Source: Microcebus murinus (lineage: Eukaryota > Chordata > Mammalia > Primates > Cheirogaleidae). From it: a stretch of 64,000 nt of DNA. Every line of letters begins with the position of its first letter. The first letter of the stretch is position 1. Below the pieces are notes generated by a model, which was not told the origin of the DNA, did no database searches, and saw nothing but the letters and a program-made list of their open reading frames with translations. The stretch is from assembly GCF_040939455.1 (NCBI RefSeq), contig NC_134104.1, positions 139,784,501-139,848,500 on the forward strand, given 5' to 3'. Positions 1 to 14,862 of this stretch are shown here, one piece after another. The translations under genes and the position numbers were made by a program.

Positions 1-130
1 TATTGTCAAACATTTAGATTGTTCCTAATTTTTAAATATATTATATATTTATTTATTATTTATGTATATTAAATATATGCATAATATACTATTATTCTTC
101 TTGGTACACATTTAAGATACTTCAACAGAC
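1..130. repeat. AT-rich low-complexity sequence
   Basis: Mostly A/T with TATATA and ATTTATT runs. No coding or RNA signal. Confidence 0.6.
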
Positions 131-271
131 GTGAAATACAGCCAATTTATTGTCTTAGAAAACTACTCTGCCAGTATATTCCCATCTGCGGCATTCAACA
201 GAGCTCCTTTCTCTCTACTTCACAAATATTGGGTATGAGAATATACTTTTAACTTTTATGCCAACTACTAG

Positions 272-689
272 TGTTAGGGACCGACCTTCCACAGCCCCAC
301 CGGACAGAAAAGCAGAGACATTGAGGATGCAATCACACAAGAAGAGGTTTATTTTCTGGCTAGCCAGGGTCCAAGCCCCAGAGCACCAACGCAGTGGCCA
401 CTCTCGCAGGCAAGGACCCCGACCAGAACAAACGGCATGCCTTTTATCCCCATGGTGCACAAGCTGACTACGCATGGATCATGCGTTGACCTTTAAAATG
501 ATTGGTTGCCCACCATTGCCTTTTGAAATAATTGGCGGGTTGGTTGCCCCCTATTGCCTGATGGGCCAGTCGCCCGTGCTTCAATGACCTCATCCCATAA
601 TTCCCCATACAGTGGTGTAGCAAGCAAGCAATGACCAGAAGCAAAGGTTTGCGGTTAGCTCATTGCCCCACCCAAGTAAATTCCCGACA
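272..689 (-). mobile_element. Retroviral-type LTR (solo, or 3' LTR of a decayed copy)
   Basis: The 418-bp block starts TGTTAGGGA and ends TTCCCGACA, giving TG...CA ends inside a short terminal inverted repeat. On the minus strand an AATAAA lies about 75 bp before the LTR end, followed by CCTCTTCTTGTGTG, as at an R/U5 border. No matching target duplication was seen. On its 5' side (minus strand) a purine-rich tract borders the LTR, which could be a polypurine tract of a lost internal region. No gag, pol or env frame is visible. Confidence 0.6.
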
Positions 690-701
690 ATTGGAAAAAC
701 G

Positions 702-770
702 CCTCTGCCCTTCCTCTATCCTACAAATTCCTCTGCCCTTCCTCTATCCTACAAATTCCTCTGCCCTACA
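702..770. repeat. Tandem repeat, 28-bp unit, about 2.5 copies
   Basis: The unit CCTCTGCCCTTCCTCTATCC plus TACAAATT occurs at 702-729 and 730-757, and a partial third copy starts at 758. Copies are identical. The tract is pyrimidine-rich and adjoins the LTR end at 689. Confidence 0.85.
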
Positions 771-1223
771 CTAGAAAGAAATCTAACATCTAACCTGAAT
801 GTTGTTTCCTCTTACAGTGTTTGAACTACCTCTGATCCCGAACAGTTTTACATGTTTATTGGTCATTTGTGTTCCTGCTGATACAAGTTGTCTTCTCATG
901 CCCTGTGCTCATCTTTCTACCAGGATATTCAGTTTTCTCCTGTCTTTCTAAAATAATCCAAAGAATCCAACTTAAGAGAGTTTGTTCAAGCACGAGGTGT
1001 GAGGATGGACTATCCGGAAATACCAACTCCAAAGGAATAGAGCCAGCATTCTGCAGTAGGGAAGTTAAGATCTCATTTACATAGGCAGAGACTGAGGAGT
1101 TTTTAGTAGGATTACAATGTTATTCATACACAGTTGTCACACAGTTATAGCCACTGAATTGGTTATAAGCAGTGTTTTTTGTGGGGAGGCAGGGTACATT
1201 TAACATTTTTTTACAGAGTATAT
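771..1223. other. Non-coding intergenic sequence
   Basis: Mixed-composition DNA. The part near 845-960 faintly resembles antisense L1M sequence, but not enough to call. No gene seen. Confidence 0.4.
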
Positions 1224-1241
1224 AATAGTCATGCGTTTTCT

Positions 1242-1661
<420 letters not shown>

Positions 1662-1679
1662 AATAGTCATGAGTTTTCT

Positions 1680-2283
1680 GTCACCTGGTCTAAACAAAGC
1701 AGGACAAGAAAGGGGAAGTTAATATTTAACAAGCATTATTAATTACGAAGGCGGGGGCTTTTTGTACCCAACAATGTTTAATTCTGTCTAGTCGTTGCAC
1801 AGAACAAGAAACATGAGATAGTTAATCGATAATCTGAGAAGCAGAAATTGGAACCACATGTGACTCAGTCGCATCTCTCTCAAGGCTTAAAGTGTGTTGG
1901 GGGGTTTCAACAGCTTTTAAAATATGTACTTTCATACTTTTTACTAAGCTGTAAGAGCTCTTTACCTATTAGGATATTCTTCATTGCTTTGTTCTACATT
2001 TTGTACAATTTCCTAAAGTTTAACAGGCAGTCGAGGTGAAGGATCTGGACCTCTGGAAATAGAGGAAAGATACAGCTGGGAAGTGTCTACAAAGGTGGAT
2101 CCTGGGCAGCGTGGGGGAACCAGGGAGAGAAGATGCCAAGGGGAAAGAAGAGAACAAAGACCCAAGGCAGAGAAAGGCAACAGAAAGCTGGCACATAGAG
2201 AGCAAGAGGGTATCTAAAGACATACACCTTAGATATGCAGGACTGGGTGGAGTTGCTTCTGACTCGCCTAAATCTACTTTATT
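1680..2283. other. Non-coding intergenic sequence
   Basis: No repeat or gene recognised. Short open frames only, without family resemblance. Confidence 0.4.
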
Positions 2284-2297
2284 TATGGAGATCGACT

Positions 2298-3650
<1,353 letters not shown>

Positions 3651-3651
3651 T

Positions 3652-3965
3652 TCTTTTTTTTTTTTTTGAGACAGAGTCTTGCTCTGTTGCCCAGGCTAGG
3701 GTGCCGTGGCATCAGCCTAGCTCACAGCAACCTCAGACTCCTGGGCTCAAGCCCAGTAGCTGGAACTACAGGCACGTGCCACCATACCCGGCTAATTTTT
3801 TCTATATATATATATATTAGTTGGCCAACTAATTTCTTTCTGTTTATAATAGAGACGGGGTCTCGCTCTTGCTCAGGCTGGTTTCGAACTCCTGACCTTG
3901 AGTGACCCACCCGCCTCGGCCTCCCAGAGAGCTAGGATTACAGGCGTGAGCCACTGGCCCGGGCC
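3652..3965 (-). mobile_element. Lemur-type Alu with small internal deletions
   Basis: Antisense Alu lacking a block around the right-monomer Pol III-box-like region. Short flanking repeat CAGAATC on both sides. Confidence 0.9.
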
Positions 3966-3982
3966 CAGAATCAATCAATCAC

Positions 3983-3996
3983 ACTCTCTCTCTCTC

Positions 3997-4067
<71 letters not shown>

Positions 4068-4072
4068 ACACA
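3983..4072. repeat. Compound (CT)n(CA)n microsatellite
   Basis: An almost pure CT run with one CCG interruption passes directly into a CA run with one CATA interruption, about 90 bp in total. It follows an Alu end within about 20 bp. Confidence 0.97.
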
Positions 4073-4219
4073 GGGACTCAGCATAAATATTTGTTAAACG
4101 AATAATCAAACATACATATGCTATCACTGCTAGGGGAAAATATTCAAAACCATTGGCTTGCTAAAGTGAATCAATAGGGCCAGGCGCAGACAGAAACTAC
4201 AGAGAAAATGGGAAAATGA

Positions 4220-4546
<327 letters not shown>

Positions 4547-4749
4547 AAACTACAGGGAAAATGGAAAGAAGCTACTTCTTTGAATAAGTAATACAAAAAG
4601 CTTTTTACAGAATTGAAGAATACAATAATTCAGATTAAAGGAACACCATGCCCTGCACACTGAACTTAAGAAGGCCAATGACAGGGCAATAATCACGAAA
4701 TTTCAAAACACTGGGGATAAAAAGAAGTTCCTAAAACTTTCAGAGACAG

Positions 4750-5076
<327 letters not shown>

Positions 5077-5093
5077 AAAACTTTCAGAGACAG

Positions 5094-6329
5094 AGAGGCA
5101 AAGGAAAAAAACCCAACAGACTGTATACAAAACACAGTGTATTAATGAAGAATCTAAGCTGCATTCATATAGATATACATATAAAAAATGGAGTGGCATA
5201 ATCAAGATAGAAATTTATTCCCGACTCATAGCACAGTTCCTAGGGAGCGTCCAGAGCTTGAAGGAACCTCATCCTCAGCTTCCAATTCAGAGTTCAGGGT
5301 GGCAGCCGAGGCCCCTCCATCACGCCTGGATCCCTGCGTGGGGAGGAGGGAAGAGAGAAAGGCCGCTGGGCGCTGACTCCTTCCGGGACACAAGCTGGAC
5401 GTAGAAAACAGAATCTCCACTCCCACCTCGCTGACCAGCACTTAGTCACGTTTCCATGAAGCACTGCAAGGACGGCCCGGAAATGTGAACTCCAGCCAGG
5501 CTAGATGTTAGGGGTTATTTTGCTAAAGAATAAAATGGATATTGGAAGACAAATAGAAGCCTCTGCCACAGTAGGAATCAAAACAGAATTGTATTTCTTC
5601 GCAGCGTCACTGGCTACTGGCAGCCAATGAAATAATGTCTTCATACTGGAGGGAAAATGCCATGTACCCTGGGAATGCCATTCTAGACCAATGTCGTAAG
5701 GGAGGTTCAACAGAGTCGTGAAGACATAACCATAGAATTTTCTGGAAGTTACTGAATGGCGTGCACTAATTAAACACAGAGTGATCCAAGAAAGAGGAGC
5801 AGGTGGGATCCCAGGAGCAGGCCTGGAGAGCAAATAGTGCAGAAAGGCGGGCGGATGCATGGCTCTGGGAAGGAAGTCTCCAGAAAAAATGGAATCAATA
5901 AGTTATCTGATACATTTGATCATTTGTGGAAAACTGCTAATAAGAATATACTAGATCCAGTGCAATGAATGGGGGATAAAACCCTACGAGGACAAATAGA
6001 TGAAAAGTATATGAGTAAAAAACACTGAGGCAATTATTAAGACGGCAGAGGTATGGGGAGAGAAAATTTTATCATAGAACATTATCTGGTATTATAGCTA
6101 AATATATTTTCATGACATGATAATGTAAACTGAGTACTGAATTAACCCAGAACTGTAGTATAACTAGAAATGGAGAAGAGGAGGTGAACGAATGTGTGCA
6201 TGGGGTGGAGTGGGCGTTGGAGAAGAAAACTGTCATTTACTATAAAAGGGAACCTAAATTTTAAAATCAAAAGGTAGCAGAAAATTCAGCCTTGTTCACA
6301 ATAAGAGAAATACAATTTAAAACTAAAAG
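5094..6329. other. Non-coding intergenic sequence
   Basis: About 1.2 kb with no recognised repeat or exon. A 119-codon antisense frame (5501-5860) has no motif or splice context and is taken as chance. Confidence 0.4.
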
Positions 6330-6470
6330 GAGGCGGTGCACAGTGGCTCACATCTGTAACCCCAGCACTTTGGGAGGTCGAAGAGGGAGGATCACTGTGA
6401 GCCCAGGAGTTCGAAACTTCAGTGAGCCATGATCCTGCCCCTGCACTTCAGCCTGGGTGACAGAAAGCCA
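6330..6470 (+). mobile_element. Old monomeric Alu-like SINE (FLAM/AluJ type)
   Basis: One arm only: GGTGCACAGTGGCTCAC through GGGAGGATCAC to AGCCTGGGTGACAGAAAG. No AT-rich lemur linker, so it is an old copy. Confidence 0.75.
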
Positions 6471-6475
6471 CTATA

Positions 6476-6662
6476 GAGGGCAATCTGGCCATACCTTTGA
6501 AAATGACAAAAGTGTATATCCTCTGACCCAGCAATTCTACTCTGGGAATTTGTCTTAGAGATATATTCACACATGTGCAAAATAACATTTGTACATGTTT
6601 ATTCACTGCAGTATTTTTTATAAAAGAAATATTGGAAAACTGCAAATGTCCATCAGCTTAAA
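6476..6662 (+). mobile_element. L1M fragment (ORF2 3' region)
   Basis: Degenerate sense match to the L1 segment with 'acccagcaattctactctgg' and 'aactgcaaatgtccatcagc'. Heavily mutated, non-coding. Confidence 0.7.
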
Positions 6663-6677
6663 AAAAGCATAAGGATC

Positions 6678-7026
6678 TGTCTTAGTTTGGGCTGCTATAA
6701 TAACCATAAACTGGGAGACTTAAGCAACAAGCATTTCTTTCTCACAGTTCGGAGGCTGGAAGTCCAAGATCAGGGAGCCAGCATGGTCAGGTTCTTGGCG
6801 AGGGCCCTCTTCCTGGCTGTGTCCTCACCTGGCCTTTCCTTGGTGCATGCTGGAAAAGAGGAAGCCCACTCTCAAGTCTCTTCCTATAAGGGCACTAATC
6901 CCATCATGAGGGCCCCACCCTCATGACCTAATTACCTCCCTGAAGCCCCAACTCCAAATACCATCACATTGGGGATTGGAGTTCCAACATATGAAATCTG
7001 GGGACACAAAAATTCAGTCCATAGCA
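6678..7026 (-). mobile_element. MLT1/MaLR-type LTR
   Basis: Antisense copy starting TGTCTTAGTTTGGGCTGCTAT and ending ATTCAGTCCATAGCA, with the diagnostic inner segments TTCGGAGGCTGGAAGTCCAAG and CTCATGACCTAATTACCTCCC. Near full length for an MLT1 LTR. Confidence 0.85.
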
Positions 7027-7029
7027 GAC

Positions 7030-7748
7030 ACTCTACTTACCAAAATGGCATGATTAATTATTTTCTTAGTGAAAAAAAGCAAAGTGCAGAACAGTGTGCA
7101 TATGATGCCATCATCAGCGTCCGTGCACACAGTAAATTTGTACTTCCCTGTCCTTTTAACCTGTCAGGTCCATGTGACGTGCTTTGGCCAATGAATGGGA
7201 GCAGAGGTGATATGGGTCTCTTCTGGGAAGAAGACTTTAGGGGCCAATGAGTGATTGGCCTTATTCCCTGCCTCCTGCCATTGCAAGCATGGCCCTCCAG
7301 GAGGCAGAGACTCTGCTGGTTTGCAATCCGGAATGAGGACAATGTGAGCAAAGTCCCCAGCCAGCCCAGGATGGACCCATAGCATGCGTGAGAAAGGAGC
7401 CACTAAGTGTGAGCTGTTACCACAATATATCCTACTTTATTATGACTGATACAGGAATCTATACCATTTTTTTGTGTATCAAAAGACAAAGGCAGAAAAA
7501 TTAAAAAATTAAAGGTATAGTGATATTTTCTTTTTTTGTTTTGCTTTGTTTTTTCCTTTTTTTCTTTTTTTTCTTATTATCAGGTCAAGGTCAGGGAGAG
7601 GTATTTTCTTGTATATATGTATACACAAAAAAATAAATAATGGTGTTTATCCCAGGAAAATGGAGTTGGGCACGGACTGGATGGGAGAGGGTTCTTATGT
7701 GTTCTTATGTCTTATGCGTTCTATTTTGGAACAATCTCATAGTATGTC
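7030..7748. other. Non-coding intergenic sequence
   Basis: No recognised element. Contains a poly(T)/TTTC-rich stretch near 7530-7575 and a local TTCTTATG duplication near 7690-7715. Confidence 0.4.
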
Positions 7749-8080
7749 TTTTTTTTTTTTTTTTTTTTTGAGACAGAGTCTCACTCTGTTGCCCAGGCTA
7801 GAGTGCTGTGGCGTCAGCCTAGCTCACAGCAACCTCAAACTCCTGGGTTCAAGTGATCCTCCTGCCTCAGCCTCCTCAGTAGCTAGGACTATAGGCACGT
7901 GCCACCATGCCCGGCTAATTTTTTCTATTTTTAGTTGTTTGGTTAATTTCTTTCTATTTATAGTAGAGATGGGAGTCTCGCTCTTGCTCAGGCTGGTCTT
8001 GAACTCCTGAGCTCAAATGATCCACCCGCCTCGGCCTCCCAGAGTGCTAGGATTACAGGTGTGAGCCAGTGTGCCTGGCC
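7749..8080 (-). mobile_element. Alu (lemur lineage, shorter linker)
   Basis: Antisense, 21-base T tail. The linker is TTTTTAGTTGTTTGGTTAATTTC instead of the ATATATTAGTTGGCC form, so it is probably an earlier subfamily. Confidence 0.93.
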
Positions 8081-8099
8081 GTGATTATATGTCTTATTC

Positions 8100-8335
8100 A
8101 GAAACTTTCATTAAAAAAAAATGAAACAGTAGCATAAGGATGTTGTGTAGAAGTATGGAAGTAAATACCAGAAGAAATAGTGGAAGTAGTCACCACTGGT
8201 TGTTTCTAGGCAGTGGAATCTAGAGAGAGGGTTCCCACTTTCCATTTAGTATTATTTAGTACCAAATCATTGTAAAACCCTGTGTATGTATTACTTTGAT
8301 TTTTAAAAATTAAGAGAAAAAAATCCAGAGAGTAA
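8100..8335 (+). mobile_element. L1M/HAL1-like 3' fragment (degenerate)
   Basis: Sense-like match to L1 3' sequence around CACTGGTTGTTTCTAGGCAG and the A-rich end near 8310-8330. Low identity. Confidence 0.4.
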
Positions 8336-8689
8336 CCAAGCTAACATCTCATCTTGTGAAGTGATATTGTGAGGGTTGAACTTTACCCAAGTGTCTCTTG
8401 CATTGGGAAGAGACGTAAGAATGGAAAGTTTTGAATTGCTCCAAAGTGCCAATCTTGTATACATTGAATTATATCTCTTATACTTGCAGGTCATTCATGG
8501 AAAATGACCAATCTTGAATGCTCTTCGGCATAAAATATAACACAGGGATTGGTATCTGATTTTATAGCTTCAAAAAGAGGGAAACCAAAAAAGCCACAGA
8601 CCATTTTGCTTTTGCCAAGAAAGGCAACTTCTGCCTCAAAACACCCCCTGTTCCCCGCCTCTGGCCCACCATCACCACCTATCTAGCTG

Positions 8690-8944
8690 TCCAAGCGAGA
8701 AATGTGGAAGTCATCCTTAACTCTTCCCTCTCCTTTACAGCACATTGTCAGATCCTATGGCTTCTACCTAAAAGCCTCGCTGGGTTGGGTTTGAAAGCCA
8801 GATCCTGCAGATGCTTCCTTTACCTGGGCCACTTCTTTCCTCTCTACTGATTACATCACTGCAATAGCTTATTAAATAACTCTTCTCGCTGCTTCCAATT
8901 TTGCTCCTTCCATGAAATCTTCTTTGCTGCAACCCAAGTGATGT
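8690..8944 (+). mobile_element. L2 fragment, first part
   Basis: CTTAACTCTTCCCTCTCCTTTAC and the TCCTTCCATGAAATCTTCTT pattern fit the L2 3' half. The element resumes at 9293 after an Alu insertion. Confidence 0.55.
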
Positions 8945-9292
<348 letters not shown>

Positions 9293-9440
9293 TCTGCTTC
9301 TTTCTTTGCCTGGTCTCCCCTCTGGACTATAGAATCCATGGGGCAGGGACTTTGTCTGTGTTCTTCAACGTTGTGTCCTCAGCTCCTGGGACCAAGCAGG
9401 AGTGCAGTCACTACCTGCTGAATAAGCAAATGAATACAAC
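9293..9440 (+). mobile_element. L2 fragment, second part
   Basis: CCATGGGGCAGGGACTTTGTC through CTGAATAAGCAAATGAAT matches the L2 3' end. Confidence 0.65.
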
Positions 9441-10567
<1,127 letters not shown>

Positions 10568-10960
10568 GACTTGAAGGGAGTTTTCCAAAAAGCTGAATTT
10601 ATTCTTTTGGTTTTTAGTTTTCATCATGTATGTCCAATTTTTTTTATGTTGACTGACATTTTCAATATGAAATAATGTTAAGTGGAAAAGCAAGTAGCAG
10701 AACAATGTGTATAATATACCTATTAAAAAGAGAAGAAAAAATGTGTTTGTATACATGTAGAATATTCTTGGAAGGATACACAAGAAATTGGTAACAAGTT
10801 TCCTCAAGAGAGGGAACTGGGTGGCTGCTGGAAAAAAGAACAGACAATTTCACTGTATACCCTTCAATTTTGGGGTTTTGAACCATGCCAATGCATTAAT
10901 TATTCAAAAACAAATTAATTAAAGCAAATAAGATTAATAAGATGAAATAAAATGGCAATA
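10568..10960 (+). mobile_element. L1ME/HAL1-like 3' end
   Basis: GTAGCAGAACAATGTGTATAA, GGAAGGATACACAAGAAATTGG and an A-rich end form the order seen in old L1 3' UTRs. Degenerate. Confidence 0.5.
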
Positions 10961-11020
10961 ATACATGACAATAGTTTATGCTGTTACTTGGAAAAAACAG
11001 ACAATTCTTTGTCAAACTTT

Positions 11021-11354
<334 letters not shown>

Positions 11355-11390
11355 TTTGTCAAACTTTGAAACAATTAAAAATATTTTTAA

Positions 11391-11728
11391 GCCGGGCGAG
11401 GTGGCTCACGCCTGTAATCCTAGCACTCTGGGAGGCTGAGGCGGGAGGATTGCTCAAGGTCAGGAGTTCGAAACCAGCCTGAGCGAGACCCCGTCTCTAC
11501 TATAAGTAGAAAGAAATTAATTGGCCAACTAATATATATAGAAAAAAAAAATTAGCCGGGCATGGTGGCTCCTGCCTGTAGTCCCAGCAACGTGGGAGGC
11601 TGAGGCAGAAGGATTGCTTGGGCCCAGGAGTTTGAGGTTGCTGTGAGCTAGGCTGACGCCACGGCACTCACTCTAGCCTGGGCAACAAAGTGAGACTCTG
11701 TCTCAAAAAAATAAATAAATAAAAATAA

Positions 11729-11730
<2 letters not shown>
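11391..11730 (+). mobile_element. Lemur-type Alu, full length
   Basis: Begins GCCGGGCGAGGTGGCTCACGCC and ends in AAATAAATAAATAAAAATAAAT running into a (TA)n tract. It lies head-to-head with the copy at 11021-11354. Confidence 0.95.

Positions 11731-11780
<50 letters not shown>
11731..11780. repeat. (TA)n microsatellite followed by poly(T)
   Basis: About 18 TA units, then 15 T, directly at an Alu A-tail, which probably seeded it. Confidence 0.95.
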
Positions 11781-11781
<1 letters not shown>

Positions 11782-12178
11782 AAATATAAAATCACTAAGT
11801 CTGGGAGCTATTTAAAAAAAAATCTTAACCGGCCAATATTAAACAATTCATTCACATTCCAGTTAAATAAGGCACATGTGTCCTTTTGTCTCATTACTGG
11901 TGATATTGACTTCAACTACAGTTTTCTTCCCTATAAAGTTACTCTTTTCATCCTTTGTAAGCAATTTTTGTGGAGACTATGAGGCTAGGTGAATATTCTG
12001 TCCCACATCAAATTTCCACCAGTATTTTTAGCCTCCATTCATGATTGTCTAAGCCATCACTCCTTCCATATTTATTAGTTGACATTCAGCTGTAAGAGCT
12101 TTCCCTTCTGCCTTGTTTGTTTAATTCTTTCCTTAAATCAGCATAGACTCATGAACTTTTCCTATATTCAAAGAGTTT
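11781..12178. other. Non-coding intergenic sequence
   Basis: AT-rich DNA, nothing recognised. Confidence 0.4.
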
Positions 12179-12193
12179 AAATCCATTACTATC

Positions 12194-12531
12194 GGCTGGG
12201 CGTGGTGGCTCAGGCCTGTAATCCTAGCACTCTGGGAGGCCGAGGCGGGCGGATTGCTCGAGGTCAGGAGTTCAAAACCAGCCTGAGCAAGAGCGAGACC
12301 CCATCTCTACTATAAATAGAAAGAAATTAATTGGCCAACTAATATATATAGGAAAAATTAGCTGGACATGGTGGTGCATGCCTGTAGTCCCAGATACTCG
12401 GGAGGCTGAGGCAGGAGGATTACTTGAGCCCAGGAGTTTGAGGTTGCTGTGAGCTAGGCTGACGCCACGGCACTCACTATAGCCTGGGCAACAAGTGAGA
12501 CTCTGTCTCAAAAAAAAAAAAAAAAAAAAAA
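12194..12531 (+). mobile_element. Lemur-type Alu, full length
   Basis: A-tail of more than 20. Flanks AAATCCATTACTAT (12179) and AAATCCAATACTATT (12532) are a target duplication with one change. Confidence 0.95.
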
Positions 12532-12689
12532 AAATCCAATACTATTATTTATTTTGATGCTTGTGTTAAGTCAGATTTGGTTAGTGGGGAATCCTTTTCT
12601 TTTTTAACCACAGACCTCAAGTCCCTACAATTTAATCCGGGCTGACTGTATCTCTGACTGGAACTCTGTCTTTCTCACATGAACTTATT

Positions 12690-12892
12690 ACCATATTACA
12701 GTTTTCTGTTCCTCAGACACACCAGGCTATTCGCTGCCTCAGGGCCTTTGCACTGGCTGTCCCCTCTCCCGGAGTTCCTCTTCTGCCCATCTTCCCAGCG
12801 TTGGCTCCTTCAATGCCTTCAGCTGTACCCTCCTAAGACAGTACTTCTCTGACCATCTCATCTTATTTCAGTCTAATCCCTCCTCCCTCACT
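12690..12892 (+). mobile_element. L2 fragment
   Basis: CAGGGCCTTTGCACTGGCTGT plus CCTTCAATGCCTTCAGCTGT is the characteristic L2 order. Confidence 0.65.
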
Positions 12893-13112
12893 CTTTTTTT
12901 TGAGTCAGAGTCCCACTCTGTTGCCTGGGCTAGAGTGCTGTGTCATCAACCTAGCTCACAGCAACGTCAGACTCCTGGGCTCAAGCAATCCTGCCTCAGC
13001 CTCCCGAGTAGCTGTGACTACTATGCCCATGGTGGCATGCGCCACCATGCCTGGCTAATTTTTTTTATACATTTTTAGTTGGACAATTTCTTTCTTTCTT
13101 TCTTTTTCTTTT
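12893..13112 (-). mobile_element. Partial Alu interrupted by a second Alu
   Basis: Right-monomer and linker part of an antisense Alu, ending in a TTTC-rich tract where the next Alu begins. Its 5' half is not found on the other side. Confidence 0.8.
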
Positions 13113-13116
13113 TTTT

Positions 13117-13444
<328 letters not shown>

Positions 13445-13528
13445 AAGGACTAGTGTCCTTATAAAAGGGACACCAGAGAGCTGATTCACCCCTTCTGCCA
13501 TGTGAGGGCACATTGGAAAGATGGCCTT
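13445..13528 (+). mobile_element. MLT1/MaLR LTR, first fragment
   Basis: TGTCCTTATAAAAGGGACACC AGAGAGCTG and GCCATGTGAGGGCACA are the central MLT1A-type segments. The LTR continues at 14208 after L1 and Alu insertions. Confidence 0.8.
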
Positions 13529-13849
13529 TTTTTAAAAAAAATTTTTTTTAGTTATTTATTTTGTAAGAGGGTATAAGTGTTTTTATTACAAGTATATTTG
13601 GTATAATGCTTACGTCAGGGCTTTTGGTGTGCCCATCACTGGAATAGTGTTCGTTGTACCCAATAGGTATGATTTTATCCCACACCCACCTTCCCTTACC
13701 TTGGTTTCTCATGTCCTTTATATCGCTTTGTGCCTATGTGTACCTGTCCATTGGCTCCATGTATTAATGAGAATAGATGGTGTTCGGTTTCCATACCTGA
13801 GATACGGCACTTTTAGGACAATTGTTTCCAGTTCCCTCCACACTGCTGC
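13529..13849 (-). mobile_element. 5'-truncated L1 3' end
   Basis: Read on the minus strand it ends TAACTAAAAAAAATTTTTTTTA in an A-rich tail. Duplication AAGATGGCCTT occurs at 13518-13528 and 13850-13860. About 320 bp of L1 3' UTR only. Confidence 0.8.
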
Positions 13850-13865
13850 AAGATGGCCTTCCACA

Positions 13866-14207
13866 GCTGGGCGCGGTGGCTCACACCTATAATCCTAGCA
13901 CTCTGGGAGGCTGAGGCCTGAGGATCATTTGAGCTCAGGAGTTCTAGACCAGCCTGAGCAAGAGCGAGACCCTGTCTCTAAGAAAAAAATAGAAATAAAT
14001 TAGCTGGACAACTAAAAATATATAGAAAAAATCAGCCGGGGGCATGGTGGCACATGCCTGTAGTCCCAGCTACCTGGGAGGCTGAGGCAGGAGGATCACT
14101 TGAGCCCAGAAGCTTGAGGTTGCTATGAGCTAGAGTGATGCCATGGCACTCTAGCCCAGGAAACAGAGTGAGACTCTGTCTCAAAAAAAAGATAAATAAA
14201 TAAATAA
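13866..14207 (+). mobile_element. Alu (lemur lineage)
   Basis: Sense Alu inserted a few bases from the L1 junction. Flanks GATGGCCTTCCACA and GGTGGCCATTCTACA look like a diverged target duplication that contains the L1 duplication. Confidence 0.93.
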
Positions 14208-14324
14208 GAAGGTGGCCATTCTACAATGGAGAAGAGGCCCTTACCAGACATCAAAACTGCTGTTGCCTTGATCTTAGACTTCTTTCTCAGCCTCCAGAAT
14301 TTTGAACATTAAATTTCTGTTGTT
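14208..14324 (+). mobile_element. MLT1/MaLR LTR, second fragment
   Basis: GGCCCTTACCAGACATC through CAGCCTCCAGAATTTTGAAC to AAATTTCTGTTGTT matches the LTR 3' third. Confidence 0.8.
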
Positions 14325-14497
14325 AATTAATTAATTAATTTTATTTATTTATTTGAGACAGAGTCTTGTTCTGTCTCCCCAGGTAGAGTACAGTAGTGCC
14401 ATCATAGCTCACTGCAATCTTAAATTCCTGGGCTCAAGCGATCCTCCCACCTTGGCCTCCCAGAGTGCTAGGATTACAGGCATGAGCCACCAGTGCC
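14325..14497 (-). mobile_element. Short internally deleted Alu
   Basis: Perfect 14-bp duplication AAATTTCTGTTGTT at 14311-14324 and 14498-14511. The body lacks the linker and most of one arm. Confidence 0.9.
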
Positions 14498-14521
14498 AAA
14501 TTTCTGTTGTTTATAAGCCAG
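14498..14521 (+). mobile_element. MLT1/MaLR LTR, last fragment
   Basis: TTTATAAGCCA after the Alu duplication is the last recognisable LTR sequence. Confidence 0.6.
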
Positions 14522-14544
14522 GAAAAAAAAAAAAAAAGAGAGAC

Positions 14545-14862
14545 AGAAATTTAATCCTCAAATAAAATAGTACAAAGTGGTGTGGCCCTCAGGATATGAT
14601 TAAGTCACGAGGGCAGAGCACTAATGAATAGGATTAGCAACTTTATAAAAGGACTGGAGGGAAATAGCTAGGCCCTTTTTCTACCCTTCTGTTCTTTCTG
14701 TCTTTTGAGGACCCAGCAAGAAGGCCCTCACCAGACACTGAAGGTCAGGGCCTTGACCTTAGATTTCCCAGCCTCCACGACAGTAAGAAAGAAATTTCTC
14801 ACCTTTATAAATTACCCAGTCTCAGGTATTTTGTTCTAGCATCTCAGACAGACTAAGACACA
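14545..14862 (+). mobile_element. MST/MLT1A-type LTR
   Basis: GATTAAGTCACGAGGGCAGAGC, AAGGCCCTCACCAGACACTG, and the ending TTTATAAATTACCCAGTCTC to CAGACTAAGACA are diagnostic. It is a second, separate MaLR LTR in the same orientation. Confidence 0.85.

Noticed and set aside
702..770. Possible CRISPR-like array
   Set aside because: Direct tandem units without spacers, in a primate genome; it is a small tandem repeat.
7546..8010. 154-codon frame containing '[26 protein letters not shown]'-like peptides
   Set aside because: This is the translation of antisense Alu sequence, which recurs at most Alus in the window.
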